From Paraphaeosphaeria minitans (Eukaryota; Ascomycota; Dothideomycetes; Pleosporales; Didymosphaeriaceae), in the NCBI GenBank assembly GCA_015832175.1, contig WJXW01000001.1:2542001-2606000 (forward strand): DNA of 64,000 nucleotides. The letters are read 5' to 3'. Shown here piece by piece: positions 12,537 to 22,937 of this stretch. How positions within the stretch are numbered: position 1 is the stretch's first letter; each line of letters opens with the position of its first letter. The translations under genes were made by a program, and so were the position numbers. A model generated the notes under the pieces. That model was not told the origin of the DNA and searched no databases. It saw nothing but the letters and a program-made list of their open reading frames with translations.

Positions 12537-15500
12537 CGACCACGACGCAGCCAGCACGCATCCATATATCTTGCCCAGGCGTTTCCTGCCACCGGACCCC
12601 AGGCACGTATACCTCATGCCGGACTTCGCCAGCTCACGGTGACAACTGCTGTGTGGCCCAATCCTCCGAGGGTATCCCCTAACCGCAAATTTGCCATTCA
12701 CCCCAGCCTCCTAGCGTCCACCAAGGAGCCATCGGACTGTCCTGGATGGATGTCACCCGTATAGGGAAGGACCCGTCTCTGTTCGCCATCGCAGCTGACT
12801 GTGGGTTGTGGCATGCGATGAGCGGCTGTGGCTGCGAAGTTTTTATGGGGCGCAGCAGAGCCACCATCTGATGACAAGTCGGCCGAGATCGACGCAGGAG
12901 AAGCCAACACCATTCATTTATCATTGGCCCAGCGGCGAAACCTCGTTTCGACACTGAGTTGACACATGCCATCTGACCTCCTCGAGTGGGTCGAGGGCAT
13001 GAATGATGGCCCAAACTATCCACCAACGCTCACCTAGTATCTAGCATAGTACCACCACATGGCATCCACACCTAGCATAGCACTCTAGCAGTATCCGGAA
13101 GGCCGCAGCACCGGGCGCCCGCCATTCTTCACGCTCCAGTCCTCTGCGATGTGGTCCGGACCCTGCCGGTTTCTGGTTCTCTCCACCAAGCGCCGCCGAA
13201 CAGTGCCTCGAGGGCAGCACCGATTGACGGCGTTGCCCCCAGCCCTCCTAGAAGCCATGGCATCCAACAAGACACCCATCACCCAACACCCAACAGACAC
13301 CCAGTAGACACAACAACGCCAGCATTGTCAGCGACCACTTCGGCGTCTGCTCGACCACGGACGCGCTCGTGCGGCGTCCACCACGGCGGCAGATCCTGGG
13401 GTTGCAGACTCACAAGCGCCCGTGAGCGCTCGGGTCTTCATCTCCGTGCTGCCAAAATCATGCGCGCTGTCCAAAAAGGTCTCTGGGGCCTCGTTCCGAT
13501 GCGGCACGCACGGATTGCACCATCCTAATTTAGCGTGCAGCCGCCCATCAAGCGCTGGTGTCACTGTCTCCCAATCTGAACTCGACTTCTTGGAGAATCC
13601 TTTCAACTGCAAAATGGCCGACAATCAGTGCAAGCAGTCCAGGGACTTCCCGTGGCAGCGTTTACCTGCCTATTCCACAGCGTCGTGATGGGCCTTCCAT
13701 AACGGCGAAGGCGCCTCGGCCTTGACAGGTTTTCACAAACACGAGCACCAACCACAGAACACGACAACGGCCTCCGCGCGCTCATCATCATTCAACGCTG
13801 TCCGTTAAACCATCATCTTCGACTCATGACGTCGGCTCGCATGGGGCTACCATCATCTAAGATACTCATCATCTAATAAGACAACACGAAAGTCACTTCT
13901 CTTGACTGACTCAGTGTTTACGGAAGCCAATTGCGTAGATTGCTCTGTCAGCGATCCAGCACCTCCACCGCACGGGCCATATTCCCATTCAGTGTGCCTC
14001 TCTCATCACGGGGAGAACGTTCTGAAACCTTTCAAAAACGAAATTTCCGACATCTGTACTGACGGACGGATTGCGAGGCCTTCGCTTTGCAGCCCTCGAG
14101 TCAACTCTCCGATGCGCTACGCACTGTCCTTACACCGTAAGCGAATTCACCACTAGCGTCCAAGGTACTTGGAAAATATTTGTTCACGAGTTAACAGATC
14201 AAGGTTGATCATGGCTGAGTCAATACAATCGGTGTAAAAGCCGAGCACCAAAATGCATGTGTAATATACGCACGCTGCGCTTGCATTCCTAGCGGCATTT
14301 GTGCCTGCTCGTAATCTGTTCACAGCCCAAGGCGTCAATCGCGATCTCTGGGTGGGTTTCTGAGTTGAGGTCATAGGCTCTCAAAGCCACGATGAACCAA
14401 CTCTAGCATCGAAACTCTTCTCATTTGGCGGAACTTTCCCTGAACCCTATGAGCGAACGTGTATCTGTGGACCTGGGAGCGTTGCTTTGGAGTCCGCTGC
14501 GGAAAGTCACTCTACTTCCGCGAAAGTACGCCATGAATCCTCTACGTTTCCCTGGGTCCATAAGCGAGCCGTTTGAACCATTACCTCGGACTCCCCTTGT
14601 TGCTTCGAGAATCCGTATTCAGTACGAGCGCACAGTCCGAACAGCGTGCAGCATCACAGTCTAGGAAGCTCTCATGCGTTCTGAATTCTGCATCGGTCAG
14701 CTGCGACACGACTCGACAACTCCGGAGTCGCTATGAGGCATTCACTCCGACGGCCGCCGGTCGGTTTTCGCTTTCCTTGGGAGCATCGGAGATTGCAAAG
14801 GCCGTATACCTACCAGGACACCGTGCTTCACAACGTTTGGGCTACAGGATGGCCACACAACAGTAAGCTGCGGCACAATTCGACTAGCTTGATGGGACAG
14901 CGGATCTCTTCAAAGAAGCGTCCTTGCTCCAAACTTTCTATCTTACAGCGTTCTCACCGCCTGTTGCATGTCTGAAGTTGCAGCAGTTCGTTGCGGAAGC
15001 TAGGCTCATCTCAAGGCTTAGCGACTATATGCCAAGTCCGTCGAGCCAATCATGAGCATGCCCTCCAACATAATCATTTGCTGCGAAACGTTCTCTTAAG
15101 CACCCGACTCAACACTCTGGCTGACATCTATGACTGCATTTCCATTGAGAGCCTGTGTTGTGCCTCGTTGGCCCCAAGTGTCCGGCTCAGGATAGGCAAC
15201 GACGAATAGAGACATCGGATATGAGCGTGAGACATCGAGCGGAGCCTCCGTCCACAGCCTCTCACGATCTCGGCAGATGTGAACTTACTATCACAGCCTC
15301 GTTGGTAGAATCTACCAGCGGCGTGACCGCACCAGTCGTACGCTTGGAGCTTTTCAGTCGTGCCTCAGCCTCTGTGCGGGGATTTTCAGGCGGCCTTTCG
15401 TATCGATACGGCCTATGACGATGCGGGCTATCAGCACCCTCACAGTCCGTCCCTGCAGGGCACTCGCTTACCTACATGTGCTGGCAGGGTGAAATTCACG

Positions 15501-16751
15501 ACATCGCAGGATTCTCGTAAGCCTTTCAGACCCCACCACCAAGCCAACACAACAAACATTATCACTACCTACGTCCGAGAAACACGGCTTGCTCTCTTAG
15601 CTCATCCCACCCGCATTCCCATTCTTGGCATCTAGTTACGCCGCGTAAGGCGCCTCGCGATATGCCTCTCGTTTTGTCTCTCTGGCGGACGACTGTCCAC
15701 ATAATCCGGACTTGACTCCACACGACTCAGTCGTGATATTCGCTTCGACCTCTCGTATTCTCCACGAAAACCGAGTTCGCTAATCCGCTACGAGCATTGT
15801 GTAAGAAGTCATCGCAAAAAGATTCTCAGCCTCAGGGTTGAGGCAGACGCTTCTTATGCTCCACGGTCAGGTATCCTGCAGGAACCGCACGTGATACAAC
15901 GGCTATTTGTTTGTGGGGAGAGGGTCTGTGTGGCTTGCTGCGTGTGAGAGAAAAGGATCGTAGAGCGGGTCGTCTTGATTTAGAAGGGAAGCAGATGCTT
16001 CGTGCCTTGATGTTATGACTTTCTTCGGACGGTTCCGTGTTTGGTTTCATTGGGTTGTGTTGCTACATCGCCACGCATAGCCGCCCTCGTCTTTCCTCGT
16101 CCCACAGCATTGACTTACAGTCAGTGTGGTCTCGACATGCTTTTAGTAGTCAAAATCTGAGTACAACCGGCCTGTTTAGCACCTACACCCAGGTAATGAG
16201 TTCTCGACGTAGTCTTGCCTCCTGAATCTCCCTTCGCAGATTGTTTCCATCAGTCGAGATCTTTAGTCCATCTATTATCTTGACTTTGTGCATTCAATGC
16301 ACTTTTCCGGTTTGACTTATCTTTCATACTGTACTCATCTCTCTGAGTTCGACAGCAACTCCGAGTCGTCGAATTGCAGTACATACCCAAAAGAACAGGG
16401 TCTAGCAAGTTTTCGAAGAAGATACATTCAACGGTCCGCGCAAAATACACCGTACGTCGCGGATTAGACCTGATAGTCGTATTTCTTAATCTATGGTAAC
16501 TTAGGATGTCTAAATTGTTTGCTGAGGTTGTGGGCTACCAAGCCATTACATGACTGTCTGGCAGTACCGCCGTTCAAGCATGGGTTGAGCGTGCGCCCCG
16601 CACGATGCGGGCCCATTGAGAACCGCTACCAAATATCCCTTACCGTCACCGTGAGCTCCACCCAAGAACACGAGGGTGTCGGGAATGAGGACCTATGGTA
16701 ATTGATAACTTCAGACCGAAATTGCTCCCCCACCGATGAAGTCAATTTTTC

Positions 16752-16775
16752 GTAGTGGAAGTAGTGGAAGTAGTG
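16752..16775. repeat. short GTAGTGGAA repeat
   Basis: Between two and three copies of the 9-bp unit GTAGTGGAA, upstream of the kinase gene. Confidence 0.7.
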
Positions 16776-17073
16776 AAAAGACTTCGTAGAAGATTCATCG
16801 CACAACACCCGGCATTTCGACAAGGCAAACACAAATTTCTCAGCTTGTGAGGCAGTCCCTTCCGTCATTAATGCACAACGACTTGTCACTTCGACATTGT
16901 GCAGAGCGCTCCCAGATATCACAATGTCAACTATCCGTATATACACATGCACCGTAATATTGGACATTCTCCAACTTAAAAAATAACCCCCAACCCAGTG
17001 AAAGGATAAACGCAACGGCTGAGCCGTCGTAAACATCCACTTAGGCACACTCACCAGAAGCCATATACTAATT

Positions 17074-18006
17074 ATGCCTGGCATCCTACCTCCCTCTTCC
17101 CCCAAGCGCTTCATCCACGTACGAGACCTGACCGAGGCCGGCGGCGGTATGAACAAGGGCATCTCCGTCATGCTCGAGTCCACCACCGGACACCCGGTCA
17201 TCCGCAAGCGCGTAGATCCACGACTGAGGAAGAATTACACCACCCAGGAAGTCGCTTCGATGCGCCAGCTCGCAGGCCACCCCAACATCGTCCAACTCAT
17301 CAGCTACATCCCCGCCAACCCCGGGTCCGGGAGCATGGACGAGCTGTACCTCGAGCACTGCGCGGTCCCCCTGGCCCACGGCACCCAGCTGCACACGCTG
17401 CACGAGCTGCGCAGGTTCTACGCGACGCGGAACGTCGTGGTGCCCGAGGCGTTCGTGTGGCATCTCCTCGAGGGTCTCCTCTCGGCGGTGGCCTTCATGC
17501 ACTTTGGTGTGCGCGGCAGGGACTCGCAGCCTCGGGAGAACTGGCATGCCATCTTCCACCAAGACCTGCATTCTGCCAACGTCTTCCTCTCCGCTAGAGG
17601 CATCGAGGAAAGCTGTCAGTATCCCCGCATCGTGGTCGGTGATTTTGGGTGCTCGAAGACAAAGGCGCAGATCCACGAGGTCTTGCTCGCTCAGCCTAAA
17701 CGTGCCCGTATCCTCAACGATGGGGTAAATGATTTGAGTAACGTGGTTAATCTTGTACACGAGTTCTGCTATCGTTCGACAACGGGGACGCGGACGCTGG
17801 CTAAGCTGGGGTGTCCCGAAATGTGGGAGTACGGGGAGGAGCTGAGGGGGGTGACGGTGATGCTGAGGCTTTTGAAGGACGAATGTTGTTTGAAAGATGA
17901 TGATTCGCGGATGCGTGGTGTGCTGACGTTGTTAGATGCGGTTGCGAAGATGAAGGAAGAGATGCTAGTTTCGGGACAGCTCAGGTTCCGTCCACTTCTG
18001 GAATAA
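17074..18006 (+). CDS. divergent protein kinase-like protein
   Basis: A single exon of 310 aa. Kinase landmarks are present in order: a glycine-rich stretch GGGMNKG (23-29), a candidate ATP lysine in VIRKR (K45), a candidate helix-C Glu (E59), HQDLHSANVF with the catalytic Asp 164 and metal-binding Asn 169, and GDFG (189-192). The usual HRD is HQD, and no APE motif or recognisable activation segment follows; the C-lobe after DFG is short. This resembles the expanded, rapidly evolving orphan kinase-like families of Pezizomycotina. It may be active, since Lys, Asp, Asn and DFG are kept, but its substrate is unknown. It is convergent with the SET gene. Confidence 0.7.
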   Translation: MPGILPPSSPKRFIHVRDLTEAGGGMNKGISVMLESTTGHPVIRKRVDPRLRKNYTTQEVASMRQLAGHPNIVQLISYIPANPGSGSMDELYLEHCAVPLAHGTQLHTLHELRRFYATRNVVVPEAFVWHLLEGLLSAVAFMHFGVRGRDSQPRENWHAIFHQDLHSANVFLSARGIEESCQYPRIVVGDFGCSKTKAQIHEVLLAQPKRARILNDGVNDLSNVVNLVHEFCYRSTTGTRTLAKLGCPEMWEYGEELRGVTVMLRLLKDECCLKDDDSRMRGVLTLLDAVAKMKEEMLVSGQLRFRPLLE

Positions 18007-18581
18007 ATCGTGTCTTGAAATTTCAGACGTTTTGCTAATGTAGTATTTGGATAGTTATCTTTGATTAAAAAAAAAGAGATCGATAACCGTGTTTGGAACA
18101 TTGGAACTGAACCTGTAGGGTAGATGAACCACGCAAAGATGGGTTCACCGTGAGGAATACAAACGTCCCCACAAAAGATACATTACACCTCCCTTACGGC
18201 TCAGAAGTGAACATACACAAGGGAACGGAACATAAATTAGAATCAATTGTATTTAAGCTTTCTGAAAGAATATACTGCAGAGTTGAGCGCCGCCTGTTAC
18301 GAGCTTTCCAGGTCTCTCACTAATTGTTTTGCTACTCTGAATTACCTTGGGTCGAGTCTCGTAGCAGTTCATCCTATGACGCAATGTTTGGACATCGACA
18401 CATAAAATATCATCGCTCATGTAAGAATATTGTTGATGCAGGAGAAGTTGTGGATAACTAGGTCAGAGACATGTCAAATGCACCTTGGGACATTTCTTCT
18501 AAACCACCGTTAATGTGCAGGACGAAACAGCAGAATCGAGAAAAGTATGCAAGCTTCTGTTCTCATGGTGATTCGGATAAT
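18007..18581. other. convergent intergenic region
   Basis: 575 bases between the 3' ends of the kinase and SET genes, relatively AT-rich with a short poly-A run at 18066-18075. It presumably holds both terminators. No gene is seen. Confidence 0.5.
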
Positions 18582-20760
18582 TTACTCTCTCAACTCTTCA
18601 AACATCCAATCTCCACTCCCTGCATGTCCAGGGCTAGGTTGCAGATACATACATATTCTCTGCACTTCATCGCCCTCTACTTCCTCTACCAGAGGAAAAG
18701 CGTACTTATCCACGACCTCGTCAGCCCAGGTGAACGCCCTCTCCACTTGACGTCTATTTCGTTCCCAACCCTGAATAAACTCCTCCAGAGCTTCTGCATC
18801 TACGGTAGCAGTCGTAGGAAGCGGCGTCTGCTCCACAAGATACTCAATCCAGCCCAGATAAGCCGGACGCCCGGGGGCAGCTCCAGCCTCAGTATCTTCG
18901 TAGGAGATAAGAAACAGGCAGAGAAGCAGTTTCCAGACCGTCAGCTCAGCAGGTTGCTGTCCCGCTTCCAGGGTGGCGATGTCTGCGCTGTACCGCATCC
19001 AGGTAGAAATGTCGAGCCCGTATTGGCTCACCAGGCCGGACTTCAGATGCTCGGCGCGAGAGGGGAAGTCGGAAGATAGATGCATCAGCGCTTCGGTTGT
19101 GGATATGATGACGGGTCGCGCGGGCTTGGCATCGTGGGATCTGAGGGTATCTAGCACGGCTTTGAGTTCCGCGCGGATGGAGTGCAGGATCATGGCCTGG
19201 CCGTCGCGGTAGATGGTTGCGTATCTTTGCTTATCGTTGGGGAAAGGAGCTTGACGTTGGGGAGCTAGGGGTAGCGTCTGACTGCGGTTGTCGATTGCCT
19301 CGTAGGTGAGGAGTAGGGTTTCGAGTACGATTCTGGGTGGCACAGAGTCGGCTTGAATATTTCCAGGATGTATTTGAAGATTCATCAGGGCTTGGATGAA
19401 GAACATGTGCACGATGCGAGGCGGGATGGCACGGAAGAATGGCAGGCGGTTCTCGTACCGCCCAAATGGATGGCCCTTTGGACGTAGGTACTCCGGCTCC
19501 TCGTTTGGGTCTGCACTGAGGAACGACGTGTCCATCCCGAAAGGGATGTTGGTTGGCTCGAACAGTTCCATGCTTCGAGCGGCCTGTTCGATCTGGGGGG
19601 GTAGTCGCATCTTGATGGCGAACTGTTCGACAGGATTGTCCGCGACGCAGAAGCCATAGCCAAGAAGAAGCTCATCGTTCTGCTTAGGTGCGTAGTTGTT
19701 GTAAACCTCGTCACCGGGTCGCACCTGGTCATGGCTTAGGATCTTTAGAGTGAAGTCTTGGAGTGGATGGAAGTCCCATTCGACCTTGGCGGTCGGGGAG
19801 TGGTTCAGTATGTCTACTACAGGAAAGAGGATCGGAAATGTCTCTTTGTCCGGTATTATATGGGTCGATATGAAGGCTCGCGATGAGACGATCGTCGCCG
19901 CCCAGCGAAACCATTCACTGATGACTGTTAGTTCAAACACTTTCATTTGTATGGCGGCGTACTAGAGATCAATCGAGTGTTGCCTCTACTGGTAGTTGAT
20001 GCGCTGGAACGCCTGGAATTGTGCAGCACTTTTATGTCACTTCGCCAACTTTTAGATGCGGCGTTATTGGAAAGCCTGGCGGTCGTGAAGCCATTCCTTT
20101 CGGGGTTGCCCCGAGAAACATAGCCAAAAAGTTCCCAGTTAGACGGATAGGCTTGATCGCGGGACTTGATCTACGGTGCACTGACGGGTACCTGCTGCTC
20201 ACGTGGAGGACTTACAGGCTAAATATGTTTGTGTCGATGTCAAGGCTATCCATGACTTCCTTGGCTTGGTTCCATTCCCCAGTGAGTCGGTCCAGCTTCA
20301 CGCTGGTCTCTCGTGCTAGGTTGGTACCAGCCAGACATTGCATGTCTTCATGATCAAACCAAAGCGGGGTGGTCATGGCACTCGGCTCTGGTAGACAGGA
20401 GACATACGGCAGCCATTTTGAACCACTTTCATCTGTACGAAGACGCTGCTCAACCAACAGCAGGTACGTCAGGACATTGTTCGGTATGCTTCCCAAACAC
20501 TTTGCCAGCGGGCTCTCGACGCGAGGCACCAACGACTGGGTTTGATCGAGATTGAGGTACGAGAGCGTCAAGCTAAGTGGGCACTTGGCAACCACGGGTG
20601 AGCTCAAGTTTCTAGTCGCTCGGCAGTGGTAGCCGTTCGAGGCGTCGAAAGCGATGTCGACATCAGCACTCAGCTGGCCACCATTCGATGTGAACCAGCG
20701 AACGAGGCGTTGGAGCGGAGAGACATCAACGGAGGTTCCAGTTTGGTCGAGACTAGGCAT
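18582..20760 (-). CDS. SET-domain protein lysine methyltransferase (RKM/LSMT-like)
   Basis: On the minus strand, exons 20760-20216 and 19917-18582 give 626 aa. The intron is 298 nt (GTAAGT, branch CTAAC, CATCAG). The junction reads DIDTNIFSL/EWFRWAATIVSSRAF, restoring the conserved helix-plus-SRAF block; the alternative ATG just upstream of the acceptor (19946) would lack the N-terminal SET half. Later SET motifs are FPVVDILNHS, GDEVYNNYAPKQNDELLLGYGF (catalytic Tyr near 257) and a C-terminal substrate-binding-like helical region. The layout matches Rubisco-LSMT/Rkm-type enzymes, which in fungi methylate ribosomal or translation proteins; the specific substrate cannot be told. The start (MPSLDQTG) was chosen because upstream in-frame sequence looks like leader. 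The intron is much longer than its neighbours. Confidence 0.78.
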
Positions 20761-21610
20761 ACTTGACTGATGAAGGCTGATGTCACGGGCGGCTGACGAG
20801 AGGGCTGAGGCAGAGGGTGGGTCAGGCCTGGAGACTCTGCCCACACGTGTCTGGTGCGTATGTAAGCTGACGGCTGATAGCTGGAAATCGGAAACAAATT
20901 TAAAACATCGCGCAACCTCAGCTGCTTCCACGGTCAAAGGTCAATGGAGGGGTTTCTTGGCCGCCAACAGGTTCAGTGGGGATTGCAGAATGGGATGCAA
21001 AATTGGGGCGATGGTGCGGGTTGGTGGGGAGCTGTGGCGGTGAGGCGGTGAGGCGCAGCGCATGAGTGATGTTATTGGTGAGCTGTGGCGGCGTGGCGCA
21101 GCGCCAAAGATGGTGTTACTGGTGAGGGAGGCTAGCGCCCGCAACAGTCCGCTTTGGCTGCGACGAAGCACTACCTACACGCCGACATGTTGAAAACAAC
21201 AGTCCGTAGGCGGACATGGGACCAAATCCGACAGCGCAGCTCGTTGCTACAGCAAGCTACAGCAAGAGGCGTCAGAGTGTATTGATGCAGGCAGCTTGGA
21301 TCCAAGTCCGCACGGGTGCCCGAATGAAACGAAGCGGCGGCTGAGAATTTCACTCGGCATCAAGGAAATGCCGGTGAAGGTGTACGAATACGAGTGGAGG
21401 CGACGACGCTCCGGATCTCCATGATGGATCCATGCAGCTGGAAAGCCTCGGAAGGTCAGCAGACAGCGCACTTGCAGGTTGTGTCCGGAATGCTGCGGAA
21501 GCACACGGACAGGGCCTTGTTGTGAACCGCTTTGACGACAGCCGACGTGCTCGCAGCCTTTGTATGCCAATCTCCAGGGGAAGAATATCAGTAGGAGAGA
21601 ATAGGAGAGA

Positions 21611-21818
21611 ATAGCAGTGGGAGAGAATAGCAGTGGGAGAGAATAGCAGTGGGAGAGAATAGCAGTGGGAGAGAATAGCAGTGGGAGAGAATAGCAGTGG
21701 GAGAGAATAGCAGTGGGAGAGAATAGCAGTGGGAGAGAATAGCAGTGGGAGAGAATAGCAGTGGGAGAGAATAGCAGTGGGAGAGAATAGCAGTGGGAGA
21801 GAATAGCAGTGGGAGAGA
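21611..21818. repeat. 16-bp minisatellite, 13 perfect copies
   Basis: The unit ATAGCAGTGGGAGAGA is repeated 13 times without change. It is flanked by degenerate copies from about 21589 and a run of AGTAGAG/GCAGCAGTGGAGAA variants to about 21925. The perfection suggests recent expansion. Confidence 0.97.
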
Positions 21819-22230
21819 GTAGAGAATCGCAGTAGTAGAGGCTAGTAGAGACTAGTAGAATAGGAGAATAGGAGCAGAGAAGCAGCAGTGGAGAAGCAGC
21901 AGTGAGAAGCAGCAGTGGAGACGCAGCTGCGCAGCATCTGCAGACTCCAGAGGTTAGATAGACTGGACAGGGGATGGGATGCGAGGGCATCTCTGTCCGA
22001 AGTTCACACAAACAGGGCGGGCCCAGGCTTGACCCGATGCAGCTCGCTTTCTGATCAGCGGAGGATCAAGGAACCAGGGGCCCGAGGAGCATCAACCATC
22101 AGGGCCTCAGGCGTGGTTCCAGAAGAGCGTCGGACAAAGAGTCTCACGAGCCGGACTCTGGTCGCCAAAGCCATGCTTCACCGAGGGGCTGCTGCTCGCC
22201 GGCGGTTCGTTTTCCAGGTGGCTCTTAACA

Positions 22231-22434
22231 GCCCTTTGCCCTCTGTTCTCTGTCCTCTGTCCTCTGTCCTCTGTCCTCTGTCCTCTGTCCTCTGTCCTCT
22301 GTCCTCTGTCCTCTGTCCTCTGTCCTCTGTCCTCTGTCCTCTGTCCTCTGTCCTCTGCCCGCTGCCCGCTGCCCTCTGCCCTCTGCCCTCTGCCCTCTGC
22401 CCTCTGCCCTCTATTCTCTATCCTCTATTCTCTG
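22231..22434. repeat. 7-bp tandem array with ordered variant blocks
   Basis: CCTCTGT is repeated about 14 times without change (22254-22351), then come two CCGCTGC units, about six CCTCTGC units and a few CCTCTAT-like units. The grouping of variants shows block-wise expansion. Confidence 0.95.
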
Positions 22435-22570
22435 CAGCTGCGAAGAGGCGTCGACGGATCGCTCCAAGGCAGCGCTGGCGCGGTCCCTGCACGGATTGAA
22501 ACTGCAATTATAGCAAGTGTGGCTTGTGAGTGATTCAGCCCTGTCACCCGGCACTCACCCTGGGCTACCT

Positions 22571-22592
22571 ACCCGTACCCGTACCCGTACCC
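22571..22592. repeat. 6-bp ACCCGT repeat
   Basis: Three copies plus a partial copy of ACCCGT. It is not the TTAGGG telomere repeat. Confidence 0.85.
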
Positions 22593-22666
22593 ACAGCAAT
22601 ACGCTTCGACCCTCACTCCACCGACGCCCGCAACTCAAAAGCCTGGCCGCCCCCCTCTTCGGGGGC

Positions 22667-22716
22667 TGCTGCCCGTGCTGCCTGTGCTGCCTGTGCTGCC
22701 TGTGCTGCTTGTGCTG
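22667..22716. repeat. 9-bp TGCTGCCTG array
   Basis: About five copies of a TGCTGCCTG unit with end variants. Confidence 0.85.
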
Positions 22717-22759
22717 AGCTGGCGGTACGCACCACAATGTCACCCACGCACTGCTGACT

Positions 22760-22925
22760 GCACCCACAGCTGGACAAGCCAGATACCTTCCCTGAGCTAC
22801 ACGCACTGCTCACGGCACCCACAGCTGGACAGGCCAGATACCTTCCCTGAGCTACACGCACTGCTCACGGCACTCACAGCTGGACAAGTCAGATATCTAC
22901 CTACCCTAGCTACACGCACGGCTGC
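22760..22925. repeat. 55-bp tandem repeat, 3 copies
   Basis: Units begin GCACCCACAGCTGGACA at 22760, 22815 and 22870. The first two differ by one base in the part I compared; the third is diverged. The array ends only about 12 bp before the ATG of the 640-aa gene. Confidence 0.93.
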
Positions 22926-22937
22926 AATTGAGCAGCC

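Larger units (their letters stand above)
11269..17073. other. 5.8-kb gene-free interval
   Basis: No frame here shows conserved motifs, fungal splice structure or credible length. The part nearest the cyclin begins with a GGTGGT-rich tract (about 11270-11310) and is GC-rich, probably promoter and leader. Two tandem repeats lie at 12.2-12.5 kb. From about 13.1 to 16.5 kb the sequence is unremarkable in composition, and I could not identify transposon remains by eye. A short GTAGTGGAA repeat sits at 16752-16775. A long non-coding RNA or degraded element is possible. Confidence 0.45.
20761..22937. other. non-coding region rich in tandem repeats
   Basis: Between the divergent SET gene and the 640-aa gene. 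It holds at least five different tandem arrays (listed separately) between 21.6 and 22.9 kb. Long frames crossing the arrays are artefacts of repeats without stops. Confidence 0.7.

Noticed and set aside
13085..16500. A possible degraded transposon
   Set aside because: By eye I found no terminal repeats, no transposase or reverse-transcriptase motif and no strong RIP-like AT bias, so I left it as unassigned non-coding DNA.
16626..17207. A 193-aa minus-strand frame upstream of and overlapping the kinase-like gene
   Set aside because: It includes a low-complexity FHY run from the GTAGTGGAA repeat, overlaps the kinase start and has no domain.
17086..17760. A 224-aa minus-strand frame
   Set aside because: It is antisense to the kinase-like gene; no motif is seen.
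21611..21818. Regular repeats that might suggest a CRISPR-like array
   Set aside because: The copies are contiguous with no spacers, and the genome is eukaryotic; it is a minisatellite.
21247..22011. A 254-aa minus-strand frame with 16-residue repeats
   Set aside because: A 16-bp repeat without stops generates it automatically; there are no motifs and no gene structure.
21915..22499. A 194-aa plus-strand frame with LCPLSSV repeats
   Set aside because: It is produced by the 7-bp CCTCTGT array; flanks show no protein features.
22571..22592. ACCCGT repeats as a possible internal telomere sequence
   Set aside because: The unit does not match TTAGGG/CCCTAA and has only three copies.
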